Shown here: positions 14,621 to 25,472 of the stretch, one piece after another
Layout of the letters: each line of letters begins with the position of its first letter
Position numbering within the stretch: the stretch's first letter is position 1
Notes under the pieces: generated by a model
The model's input: only the letters and a program-made list of their open reading frames with translations
What the model was told of the DNA's origin: nothing
The model's database searches: none
Assembly: GCA_017163975.1 (NCBI GenBank)
Contig: JAFFSR010000227.1
Span: 496,001 to 560,000 of the forward strand
Length of the DNA: 64,000 nt
Source of the DNA: Anastatus disparis
Lineage: Eukaryota; Arthropoda; Insecta; Hymenoptera; Eupelmidae
Reading direction: 5' to 3'
Made by a program: the position numbers and the translations under genes

Positions 14621-16589
14621 ATCTCTTTTCGCGCGAATAGTTAAAAAATCTCAACACGTAGACGTTTTCAACTTCCTTAGTTTTTCCTGCTGTTGCGCGC
14701 GATAAGTTCTTTCTGGTTTAAAAAATTATTTTTAGTGTTAAGTTCATTATTATTAGTACTTATTTAATAACAATGATTGAATAAATTTATACAGATAATT
14801 ATTTTAAAGATTTCATTTAATTTTTTAAAAATTATTAAATATTAATTATTGTGAATTTGATTAAAATTTATTAACTTTATCAATTTTTTTAACGATTAAA
14901 AGAATTAATATTCTGAGAAAATTTATTTTAAATAAATTTAATGATGATAAAGAGCAAAGCACTCTTTGAAAATAACTTTCATGGAAAGTTTATTAGCTTT
15001 TTATTGTTCTTTAACTTTAATATATTACCAATTTTTTGTTTCACAAGTAACGTTATAAACTCAAGAAGAGATATGTGTCTCTTATATGTAATCGAATGAT
15101 CAGAAGTTTAACATTTATAAGTAAAAAGAGAATAAATTTTAAAATTTTTATTCAATATGTTTTAAACAGTTCATATCAATATATTTATATAATCCATAAC
15201 ATATAATCGTGCATTATTGTTTTATATTGAATTACAATTTAGATTTTTAAGTTATTTATGCGATTAATTTATACTGTACAGATAAATAGCATAAAAGTTA
15301 TAATCTTTTGCTATAAAATTTGTCTATACTTTTAAAAAATTCAAAAATAGAAATGACTATTCTTAAAAAAGATGTTAAATGAATCATTTGGAGTAGTTGA
15401 CCAAAACCAATTTATCATAAATTCTAAGTGAACTTTGAATAAACTTGGCACTTTGTTGAAAAATAAAATATTAAGAGCTATAATCATAAACATATTGAAA
15501 AATCTTATGAATCAAAATTTAGCTTAAATAATTTAAACTTTTTGTTTTTCAAGAAAAAACATTATGTAGAGGTTAGGTCAGTTAAACTCCAAGTATGTAA
15601 AGTAAAATGAATAATAATTACGATAAATATAATTTAACAAGCGTGAAAAATGAGTTGAATGAAATTTTTCAAGAAAATAATTCCATATCTAAATTACAAA
15701 GTTAAAGATCGTTAACAATAATTGATAACCAAATGCAACAATAGACAAAAAAAATCGAATGAAAAACATTTGTTTTTTCTTATTTTTTTTCATATAGCTT
15801 CCTTTTGCAAACATAAATTCGTATATATTCTACAATAATAGAAGACCAGCTGCTTTAAATTATTCTCTTTCTCTCTCGAATTCCTTCACTTTCTCTTTTT
15901 TAGAGACGCGCACGAACAATAACAAACTTTTAGTCAGCAGTTATAAAATCCTTCACACACCCACTTAATATGATAACTGCATATTCTGAATCTGGGGCGT
16001 GACGTGTATTCCCCCAATCAAAACAAAAACAACACATATCTTTATATATACATATTAAAAAATTTTTTTTAAACTTCAAAATAAATAACTCACCACACGC
16101 ACTTCCTCACATACGAACACTCGTGTTTTTTCTCTTTTTTTTTTAACTTTTTGTTGGAATTTGCTTATTGTTCAGCAATGTAATATAATCGCTTCTTTCT
16201 CTTTGAAAAAAGAGAAAATAAAATATGATATCCTCAAAACACACACACTTTTTTCTTCTCACACTTTAAGAGAGCGCGATATATTCTTGTTTTTTATAGG
16301 TTATCTAAGCGCGCTCCAACCTTCGTTTCTTTCTTTTAGACGAGTGTACGAGTTAAGTTAACACACACATTTTGTCGTCATGTGTGTTTTTACTAATATA
16401 TACATTACATATATAACTTATCTCTATCTCTGTTCTCCACACTTATACTCGTCCGTAACCTTTTTTTCAACTTTTATATTAATTAAACTTTCCGTATTGT
16501 TCCGTTGAGGAAGAAAAAAATGAGAAAAAATAATAAAAAAATCAATTTTAATACAACACTTTGTTATAAAGAAAGAAAATGTTATTAAG

Positions 16590-17060
16590 AAGGCGATTGA
16601 GTGTCGCGACGAGCGGCGCCTGGACGAGGCCCGTACGCGTTATTACGCGGCGCTCGGCGCTCCTCGATCATACTGTTGTAGCTGTAGCAGGCACCCGCCA
16701 TTTGCAGCCTTCCTATCCTATATACTTTACTTAGACTCTTCTCTCTACTTAAAAAGCGCTTTTGCTTTTACGCGCTGCTTCGACACTTCCAATCCAGCAA
16801 ATAACGTGTCCACATACACTAGCTCAACTGATCTGTGTATGTGGCTCTGGTGTTTGCGTTTGCGGAGCAACGAAACGTCAGCGACGACAGACGGCAGACC
16901 GATTTTCCATATTATAACACGTATAAAGCAGCAAGTATTATATCTTTGTCTGAGTTTAGTGACGTCAGTCTTGTTTTTTTCTTTCAATACACGTTTCGAA
17001 TACTCGAGCAACTCTCACATCCCTCCCCCGCAGATAAAAAATTTTCTGACTAATTTTACA
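16590..17060 (-). promoter_or_regulatory. CpG-rich putative promoter region of the Mondo locus
   Basis: Composition changes sharply from the AT-rich surroundings to a GC/CpG-rich patch at 16595-16700, followed by moderately GC-rich sequence up to about 17050. An initiator-like TCAGTT lies on the minus strand near 16830. No convincing TATA box was identified at the right distance. The assignment rests on composition and on the minus-strand Mondo exon 6 kb downstream. Confidence 0.35.
16674..16701 (-). CDS. Candidate first coding exon of Mondo
   Basis: In a conspicuous GC- and CpG-rich patch (about 16595-16700) the minus strand has ATG at 16701-16699 in good context (CAAATGG), encoding MAGACYSYN. 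A donor-like A|GTATGA follows at 16674/16673 and leaves phase 1, exactly the phase needed to join the exon beginning at 10518, giving a continuous frame into the Mondo exon. If unspliced, the frame continues for 28 more codons to a TAA near 16587. The donor is not strong, and other donors or a purely non-coding first exon are possible. The plus strand is also open here, so strand is inferred only from the Mondo gene downstream. Confidence 0.3.
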
Positions 17061-17782
17061 ATACTGACAGTCACTTGCACCGACTTCGTAAGTACTGTTT
17101 TAGAAAAAAGTATTAATTATTTAAATATTCTCTATTGTATTACTTTATAAGATAATAAATAAAAGCAAATATTTAAATGACTACGCTTTCATATACTCTA
17201 AAAATACTATTATTTATAACTGTAGAATTTTTCGTTGAACATATTATCAGTATAAGTTACAATACAATATAACAGCTGTGATAATATTTAAGCTATACTA
17301 TGTGACGCGTCGTGTAACGAGTAACCAAACCAAATTACGAGCTTATATGCAGTTCGAATTTTCGTCGCACGTTGTCGCATATTTACAGGACAACAATTGA
17401 TCAGCTGATTTTATTTCAGAATTTCATCTTACCGACAGAGAAGGTCTTTTAAATTTCTGTACGTGTATTTATATATTTCATCATTAGAAAATAAAATCTG
17501 ATCAGGGCAAATAATTTTTATTAAAAATAAAAATATTAAACTTACCTTTATTTTTCGATTTTTCAATAAAACTATTTTATAATGATAATAAATTTAAAAA
17601 TTCATCAACAAATAACATTAATAATTTTTCTAAATAATAAGCTAATATAATTTTCATTTATCTCTAAAGTATTGTACAATCTTCATTAACGCATATAAAA
17701 AGTCAATATAATTTATACATAAAACTAATGTAAATTTTCAATAAAAATTTATCTCTTTAGAATAATTTTTAGTAATCGATAC
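16702..17782. other. Intergenic region between the Mondo 5' end and the PKG 3' end
   Basis: Both flanking genes are on the minus strand, so this holds the PKG 3' untranslated region and the Mondo promoter. A strong donor-like site, AAAG|GTAAGT, lies on the minus strand at 17546/17545. It could end an upstream non-coding exon of Mondo or be a chance match. No coding exon was recognised. Confidence 0.5.
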
Positions 17783-20700
17783 TTAAAATTCTTGATCCCA
17801 TCCAGAAAATTCATTTTCGGCATCATCTTCCTCAAGAGGAAATCTATCAAAATGCCTTGTATCCAAATGATTTCTAATCTGTTAATAAAATAAATAATTA
17901 AAATAAATTTATTGCTTTAAAATGTAGCACAGTAAAATATATGAAAAAAAAACCTTTGGTTTAATCGGAGATGTTAAATTACAATTGTTCAAGGCATTCC
18001 AATCAAATGTTCCGAACCATCTATAATTTTAAATTTTAAATATTTAAATCCATAGAAATATTATGAAACTTAAAAAATGTATAAAAAAATGTTGATTACT
18101 TGTGAGATCGTATGTCAGCAATACCTCCAGCCAAATTGCCAAGTCTATCAGCAGGATTTAATTGTAGCAGACAACGTATGAGATTCTCTGCGTGTTTTTT
18201 TAAACAACCATAAATACCAATTGAATCTATTCCTTTAATTATTTTTCCATATAACGTTAAAGAATCGACATCTTCAAATGGTGGACGGCCTAAAAGCAAT
18301 TCGTGAAGTACTATTCCTAATGACCAGTAATCAACAGCTCTTGAAATAAAAAGGGAAAAAATTTTAATGATATTTTTCATATTTATTTTTTAAAGTAACA
18401 AAGAGCTATTTCAAATTTTACTTTCAAATATTTTATGAACTTTATGATCTTTGATCATATGATTATGCATTGTTTATAAAATAGATACAGACACCGAAAT
18501 TTTATTAACAATTTACAATTCATCAAATTTTCTAAAATTAATAGAAAAATTTAAAATATTTTTTTAAATCCTGATAAATTTATCTTTAAAAACTTTCGAA
18601 TCTTTCTGTCCTTTTCTATTGTTAAGCTAAACGTAAAAATAAGTAGTCCAGTAAAAAGTCAAGATCAACATTGCTTAATGGTAACTCTTTGGAAATTATT
18701 AAACAATTACGAATGAACAAATTGAATTGGCATTACGTTTATACTTCCCGTAAGCTGTACTTTATATTTCAGTAGCAATCTTTATATTATCATCTATTAT
18801 TTAAATATACACGGGTAAAATCAATTATTATAACATTCAATCAAACTTATTAATTTTAATTTATTCATTTTAATTTGGTCCTGATGAAAGCTAATAATAT
18901 TATTTTTTTTTCCAAAAATTAATAATTGTTTTTGTTTCCATCAGAACTTATAGTTTTTCAAGTTTTTCAAACTTTTTGCAAAAATTAAGCGATTAAATTT
19001 ATTTTTCCTCATCAAAGAAAATATTTTTTTTTATCATACAATTTGAATTCTGGTTGCAATCAATAATTTTTGCACAAAATTAATTTTAAAAAACACAAGA
19101 ATATTTGATATCTTCTTAAAAGTATACTAAAATCTTGGTAAAAAAAATCGAATGAATTTCTTACCTATCATAAGGTTTGTTAAAAATAATCTCGGGTGCC
19201 ATATATTCTGGTGTACCAACGAAGCTTCGTGTCCTTTCTAGTCCAATTATTTTACTCGAACCAAAATCTGTCTAGAAAAATAATATAATCATAGATAAAT
19301 AAACGTTGTGAGGTGTTGATGCATTTTTATATTAATTATGAATAAATTAATTTTAATTTAGACTGGAATTTTAGTGACGATTGTCATCAATGATGGCTAT
19401 TTATTTTTATATTGATAAAAAATAAAATACTAGAAAAAGTCAATCTTTCACTTTGATCAATCATCAAATTAAATATGATTATTTAAACTTAAATTATTAC
19501 TCATGCGTTTAATGAATTCATATATAAAATTAAAATTACTGATTTTAAAAGGGTATATGATTTATACACAATCACCGATATTGCAGTTTCCCAAATTTTT
19601 CGAAATATCTGTATATTATGCTTTTTCTTGATAAATGGAAGGCTTAGATATTTTTACAAACTTTTTATTAAGAACCACAAGTTTTGAAAACTGTATTGTC
19701 GATATTTTACATTCCCCTAATAAAAGTTTAATCGTCATTTTTTTATTTAGTCAAAACTTTTTTTTTTTTTGATTGATTTTGTAGTGAATTTTTTCAATTT
19801 TTTCACTTACGATAAATTAATACGAATCCGTATTTGATTAACAGTCCTTTAGAAAAATATTGATGATTAATTTTTTTTTCTGCGAATATGAAGGTTGCAA
19901 CTTCGGAATGATAAAAAAATGAAATTTTAATGGATTACCAGAAACAACAGTTACTATTATCTCCTTAATTTTTTAAGCCATAATCTTTTAGCGTAAAGCA
20001 CTCAGAGCTTTAAAAATATTAATACTAATACCTTTTAGTAATCTTTTTCAATGAACAATATTATAAACATAAAAACTATTTGATGTAAGCGATATCTATT
20101 AATTTTTTAAAAAAATGTAGATATCTAATCTAAAATACAAAAATGATAATCTTCAGTTGATTGAACTTAAAATAATGAAAATCCATGAAGATGAGAAATT
20201 GCTTTTTTATAATAAGAACTGAAAATACTTACAAGTTTAATGTATCCTTGATTATCGATCATAATATTTTCAGGCTTGACATCTCTACACACTATTCCAT
20301 GATGATGAAGATAAGCAATAGCTTCAACAATACATGCCATTACAAATTTTGCTGATGTATCACTGAGCGATCCATTTCTTGTGATATAAGTACAAAGATT
20401 GCCGCCAAGACAAACTTCCATTAAAAAGTAGACATATTTATTATCTTTAAATGTACGATATAACCTGTTTACAAATTACTAAATGTTTATTTATATCCAA
20501 ATTAATGAAGATTGTTGGAATTTAATTTTTAACTTACTTGCAAATAAATGGAGAATCACAGTACAACATTATTTTTTTCTCATTAAGAATATATCTTTCA
20601 CATTCCATTCTAACAGCTTCAGCTTTTTTTATTTTTTTTCTAGCAAAACTTTTATCAGCAATTGAAGCTATTGTAACAAGTTCAACTTTTCCAAATGCAC

Positions 20701-22715
20701 CAGCACCCAATGTATCTTTGACTTGTAAATCTGTTATTTTTAAATTTTCATATATACTCATTGATTTGTCATACCGTGAAATTGATTTTCTTAAAAGTCC
20801 AAATAACCATTTGTCTTTTTTAATTAAAGCAAAATTACCCAGATAATTTAATAAAGCCCTATAGAAATTCAGTTTAAAATTAATAGTAGTTGGAAATTAA
20901 AAGGAAAAGGTTAATAATTAATAAAAATAATTACTTTGTTTCAATGGTAAAACATTCAACACCTGGAGCCAGAGCAATTGCACTGACTTGATACAAATTT
21001 TCTCCATTGTCAGATAAAGCTTGTTCTCCAAAATAACCTTCTTTTTTTAAGACTATTATTTTTTCTTCGCCACTTTCGTTTCGTTTGATTATTTTAACAT
21101 TTCCTCCGTTTATTATGTAAAATTTTTTTGCTTTTTCTCCTTCGGAAATAATGCACGAATCAGCTTGAAAAAATTCCTTTAAATAATTAAAAAATAATCG
21201 TTTATTTGAATTTTTTTTAATTTTTAATCTAATACATTTAATACAAGGAAATGCAAAATGAAAAATTTTTACTTACAACTTGTATTAATTCACTGATTTT
21301 AGCAAGAATATGATTGGGTGATGTTTTAAAAAGTGTAATTCGACGAAGTCGTTCAACATTGTCACTTGTAGTCGGTGTATTTTCTATTGACATAACTGCT
21401 CGGAATGCACTCCGATCTAAAACCCAAACTTTACCAGCATTTTTGACTAAAAAAATCAAAATTTTAAAATTAACACTATTAAAAAGAAAGAAAAAATAAT
21501 ATTTTTAGAAATAATGTCATGAGATTAGTTTATTCGTTGTACCATCGACCGATCGCAATCTTTTTGTGTTATATAAAAGGGCTAATTCACCAAAAGCAGT
21601 GCCAGGTCCAAAACTACGTTCATACGTCGAGCCTTGATAAATATCAAAATTTCCTTTTTCAGAAACATAAAGATGATAACCTACTTTCGTCAAGGAAAAA
21701 CTGCACATTAATAAAACATTAAAAAAGAAAAAATAACATTTATTTTAAATATTGTTTGAGTTCGAATCCCGCTCTCGTGTTTTGTTCACAAACACACTGA
21801 AAACTATATGACACATGCGTATTATTTTTTCATACAATAGAAAAAATTCTATCAATATGATTTTTATTTGATAATATTTTATAGCCAGTTATAAATATAA
21901 GTAAGAATTTATTTTTTTCTCTCTTTCTTTAAGAAAGTCATATAATGATAAAATACGTCATACTTGTATTTAATTAAAAAAATTCTAAAATTTCATTAAT
22001 ACCTATATCACCTTCTTGAATGATCCGTGTATTTGCTGGAAATTCTTTTAAATACATAGCTAATGCAAAAGCATCAATATGAGAGCTGTCAAAATTTTGA
22101 AGGAATTCATTTTTGCAAAGAGCTTCTTTAATTTTTAATTTTGAACTGAAAATAATCATTATTTACGTTAATAAAATATAAAATGATAATCTCAATTGTT
22201 AAAATAAAAATTTTTGGATATTGTGGTTAAATTAGCGGTTTATTTATTTAAAGGACCAATAAACAAATTACTCAAACATGGAAGAAAAGTTATAATTGAG
22301 TTTTATTTCATAATATGAATCGTCAAAAAATATCATGATTTATCATCAGTTATTGAGTTGCAATCAATTGAACTTGATAGACTTCAATAAATAACTTTTC
22401 TATAAATTATTTTTTTAAATTTATGCTTATAAGATTACAGTACTCTATATCTGTTTACGAACTAACTTGTTAAAAAAAAACTTCTCAAGTCTATTTTGTT
22501 TGTAAAGATATAAAAAAAATAATAAGTACTTACGCAAAGTCTTTCTGATAAACAGGTGGTAAATGATCATAGTCATCAGCAGCACTGATGACCCTGTGTT
22601 TTCTTATACGTGACAGACGCCTATACGCTTGTTCCGGTGGTTTAGATTCCGGTTTGGTAAGATCGTGACTTTGGCGCAAGGATTTACAAAAAAAGAACTT
22701 CATCTTCAATATCAT
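17783..22715 (-). CDS. cGMP-dependent protein kinase (PKG), 11 coding exons
   Basis: Exons in transcription order: 22715-22534, 22145-22003, 21680-21543, 21446-21277, 21176-20935, 20858-20538, 20464-20233, 19271-19165, 18339-18100, 18020-17954, 17878-17783. All junctions are GT-AG, phases agree, and the sum is 1938 nt (645 aa). An inhibitory-like HRVISAADD near residue 45 precedes CNB-A (about 75-190, FGELALLYN then an Arg), CNB-B (about 195-305) and an AGC kinase domain. The kinase has [12 protein letters not shown] lysine, [20 protein letters not shown] and DYWSLG. The tail ends SGWDQEF, like PKG-I. Catalytic residues are intact. CNB-B lacks the usual Arg in its phosphate-binding cassette. 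No N-terminal leucine zipper is visible, so the protein is slightly shorter than the usual 670-690 aa. It is a cytosolic Ser/Thr kinase expected to respond to cGMP. Two in-frame ATGs (22715 and 22703) are possible starts; the second has the better context, and a stop lies just upstream of the first. Confidence 0.93.
19549..19730. mobile_element. Foldback MITE-like element in a PKG intron
   Basis: About 180 bp whose two halves are imperfect inverted repeats (CCCAAATTTTTCGAAATATC against the later AAACTTTTTATT... half). The whole unit matches, in order and orientation, the element at 30009-30199: both contain GGGTATATGATTTATA, TATATTATGCTTTTT, AATGGAAGGCT and ATTTTACATT. There is no coding capacity. 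It lies in the intron between PKG exons 7 and 8 and does not affect the coding model. Confidence 0.7.
21755..21820 (+). repeat. tRNA-related SINE fragment, copy a
   Basis: Contains GAGTTCGAATCCCG (21758-21771), which fits the internal B box of a tRNA-type pol III promoter, followed by TTGTTCACAAACACACTGAAAAC, shown here only as its shared core ACAAACACACTGAAAAC. The same core is in the copy at 23400. It sits in a PKG intron. The 3' module seen in the other copies is missing here. Confidence 0.55.
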
Positions 22716-23399
22716 TTAGATAATTTAAAAAAAAAAACACTTTTAATTATCACATTTTTAAAATTATTAAATTTCAATGATTCTTTGAAATATATAAATT
22801 AAAAGTTTTCCATTTATTTAATTAAAGCACTTGAAAAAAAGGATTTTTAAATATTGCACTTTGATATGAAATTTTTTTTATTATATTCTATAACGCGACT
22901 TGAGTGTTTCGTTTTATTATTAGCAATGATTTTTCCTCAACAAAAATTCTCTGTAGTACGTTGATCAAGATAATCGATAAACAACATATATATATATGTA
23001 TATATGTATGCAAGTAATTGGGTAAGAATCAATTAAAGCGTATAAAAACGCAAAGGTATATCATAGTTGAAGAAGAAAACTGATGATCGATTAACTTTTT
23101 AACTGACATTTGGCCAGTACCTTTTATCTTATCTTATACTAGACGGTATGCGTGAGGTCGTTAATTATATCATGAACGTGAGAATAGAGAATGAGGAAAA
23201 TATATGATTATACTTATAGATGAAAAAAAATTTTATTTATCAAATTTCATGACTTGCCTAAATTTATTGTCTTATAAAAATCATCTTTTAAAAAATTATT
23301 TTATTTCGAAAATTTAAAATTATTATCTTTATAAAATTTTTTTTATTAATTTTTAATTCTTTATTAAGTTAATTGTTCATGTTAGATCATTTATTATGC

Positions 23400-23523
23400 T
23401 TATAGGACAGAGTAATGGATTCATAATCTCGACGAGCCGAGTTTTAAACTCAGCCGATTGACACAAACACACTGAAAACTTTCATTGCTAATTAGCAGTG
23501 ACGTTAAATAAAATAAAAAAAAG
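23400..23523 (+). repeat. tRNA-related SINE, copy b
   Basis: About 120 bp with a tRNA-like 5' part (GAGTTTTAAACTCAG in the B-box position), then ACAAACACACTGAAAAC, then CATTGCTAATTAGCAGTGAC, ending in TTAAATAAAATAAAAAAAA. The central core is shared with copy a and the GCTAATTAGCA module with copies c and d. An A-rich tail fits retroposition. Confidence 0.65.
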
Positions 23524-24489
23524 ATCATTTTGATTATTAATAATAAAAAAAAATTTATCTTAAAATTTCAGTATTTATAACTATGTTGTTCTTTTTTTCG
23601 ATGAATTTATTCAAAAAGATAATGATAATTAATTTAAAGTATTGAGAATTAAGTGCTTAATGAGAAACGTATATAATAGCTGTTTTATTTATTGTAGCTG
23701 TTATGTAATATCAAAAAATGTTTATTTACATTGCAGATTTTGAAAAATTACATACTCTTATATTTTTAATTTAAGATATATACAATTTTTAAAAATTTCG
23801 TATACTGTAAAACTAAAAAATCATTAAAGTGCAGTTGATTATTGAATAAGAGAATATAAGATTTCTGTGAAGAAGATTAACTTCACGAATTCTTAGTATC
23901 TTAAGATTATAATATTTTGCTATAAATTCATTGATTTTAAACATCTTTTTTAATTCTTATGAGATTGAGAACGAACTAATTATACATGTAGCGATAAGCT
24001 GAATTATAAATTTAATCGATGGTTATATATTCATTTAATACTTGGAAGTTAATTTAATGTATATTTTTTTCCGAATAACGCAATATTTATTTTTAAACCC
24101 ATTTCTTTATATATTTGTTTTGATTCTTAAAAGTATTCAACTCAAAACAAGTTTTTTATTAAATATAATTTGTATGAATATTTTTTAAACTTCTTAATCT
24201 TTTTTATATTTATGTATTTTTTAACTTTATCATTGATACATACAATAAATATACCGTTGTTCTACGCATTTTTCTTCAAAATTTACAATAATCATGGTTA
24301 TTGCTTACTTTTCAGAATAATAAGTCAAGTTATAGAATATGCACTTGTAGTTATTTCTTTTCTAATATATTATAAAACTATGAATAAATATCAATAAGTA
24401 TCAAACAAAATATATTAGAAATATAAAATGATCACTTATAATATGTGATATAACTTATAGTGTTTTTCTCTCGGGTCATCGATCATAAA

Positions 24490-24740
24490 TATGAAGGAAA
24501 TCAAAATTTTATACTCTAACGCTCACTGCAAAAGTAACTAGATTTTCAAACACTTATAGTCTTCAGCATTGATAGCTAGAAATAAAAAACTTTTTTTTAA
24601 TGAAAACTGAGCTCAAATTCTTTTGAAAAAGTATAGAATAACATTATTTTTTCTAATATTTCAGTGTAATAAATATTGGACCATGGAAACGTAGGTCAAA
24701 TTTTTATTACGCTATAAATTTGGAAAAAAATAATGTTCCG
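24490..24740 (+). mobile_element. Degenerate copy of the 27.96-28.64 kb foldback element
   Basis: Matches the left arm (GTAACTAGATTTTCAAAC, GCATTGATAGCTAGAA, TTGAGCTCAAAT-type segments) and then, after a shortened centre, the start of the right arm (TCAAATTTTTATT, GGAAAAAAATAATGTT). Both arms are therefore present but internally deleted and diverged. No open frame. Confidence 0.65.
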
Positions 24741-25472
24741 ATATAAGGATTTATTTAATAATCATTCTTAGTTGCAATGAACTTTTACCAAGAATTTTGA
24801 AGACGAAGTAGTCAGGTGACAAATACTGTGAGTTTTTTAGATGGTAACTACTGTATCTTTATATGATAAAAATATAATTTTTTGAATGAAATTAATTGAA
24901 ATATTAATAATAAAAACGTAATAATTTACTATTAAATAATTAAACAAACTAAAAGAAAATGTATATTATAACAAAATTTCATTAAGAAAAATAAATAATT
25001 AGAGAATAAATAAAATAAAAAATAAATAACTAATAAAAAATAGGAAAATTAACAATTGGGATTATTGGGGCATCAGAAACTTTAAAAAAATTGCGTCTTA
25101 GTTGAATGAACACGGCTTTCTTTTTATTGAGAAGTTCAATTTAGGTAAAAATCATGCATTGCCTAAATTAATCAAAAGTTTTCATTTTCTACACATTATA
25201 ATTATTTGAATATAATAATTTTTACAACAATAAAATAATTTTATTTTTATTTTGCTGTTTATAAATATTTGATTTATTAAAAGTCATTTTCTGCTTAAAG
25301 GTTTTTTAGTTGAATCATTATAAGTTAAAGATGAAAAATAAACATATTTTATTAAAAGTACAAATCAAAAAAATTATTTATAAAAAATATCTACATTATT
25401 TACAAGTAGTATAATATTCTAATTTACAAAAGTAATATATACAATATTTAGAAATAACAAATTATATTGCTT

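Larger units (their letters stand above)
10519..16589. other. Probable Mondo first intron
   Basis: AT-rich sequence with no recognised exon. It contains a degenerate copy of the foldback repeat family at 12890-13080, a CT microsatellite at 14604-14620 and an inverted pair TATATATAAAGCT / AGCTTTATATATA at about 14465-14565 that could fold into a hairpin of about 100 bp. Nothing else stood out. Confidence 0.45.
22716..25472. other. Intergenic region between PKG and ankyrin gene A
   Basis: AT-rich. Holds a TA-rich microsatellite at about 22984-23010, SINE copy b at 23400-23523 and a degenerate foldback copy at 24490-24740. A 75-codon hydrophobic open frame at 24170-24397 (plus) is very AT-rich and has no support. 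The 3' untranslated region of ankyrin gene A should lie at its right end, where sequence at about 25390-25472 resembles that downstream of gene B at 33910-33967. Confidence 0.55.

Noticed and set aside
24170..24397. 75-codon hydrophobic plus-strand frame
   Set aside because: Dominated by Phe, Tyr, Ile and Leu codons as expected from AT-rich DNA; no initiation or family evidence.
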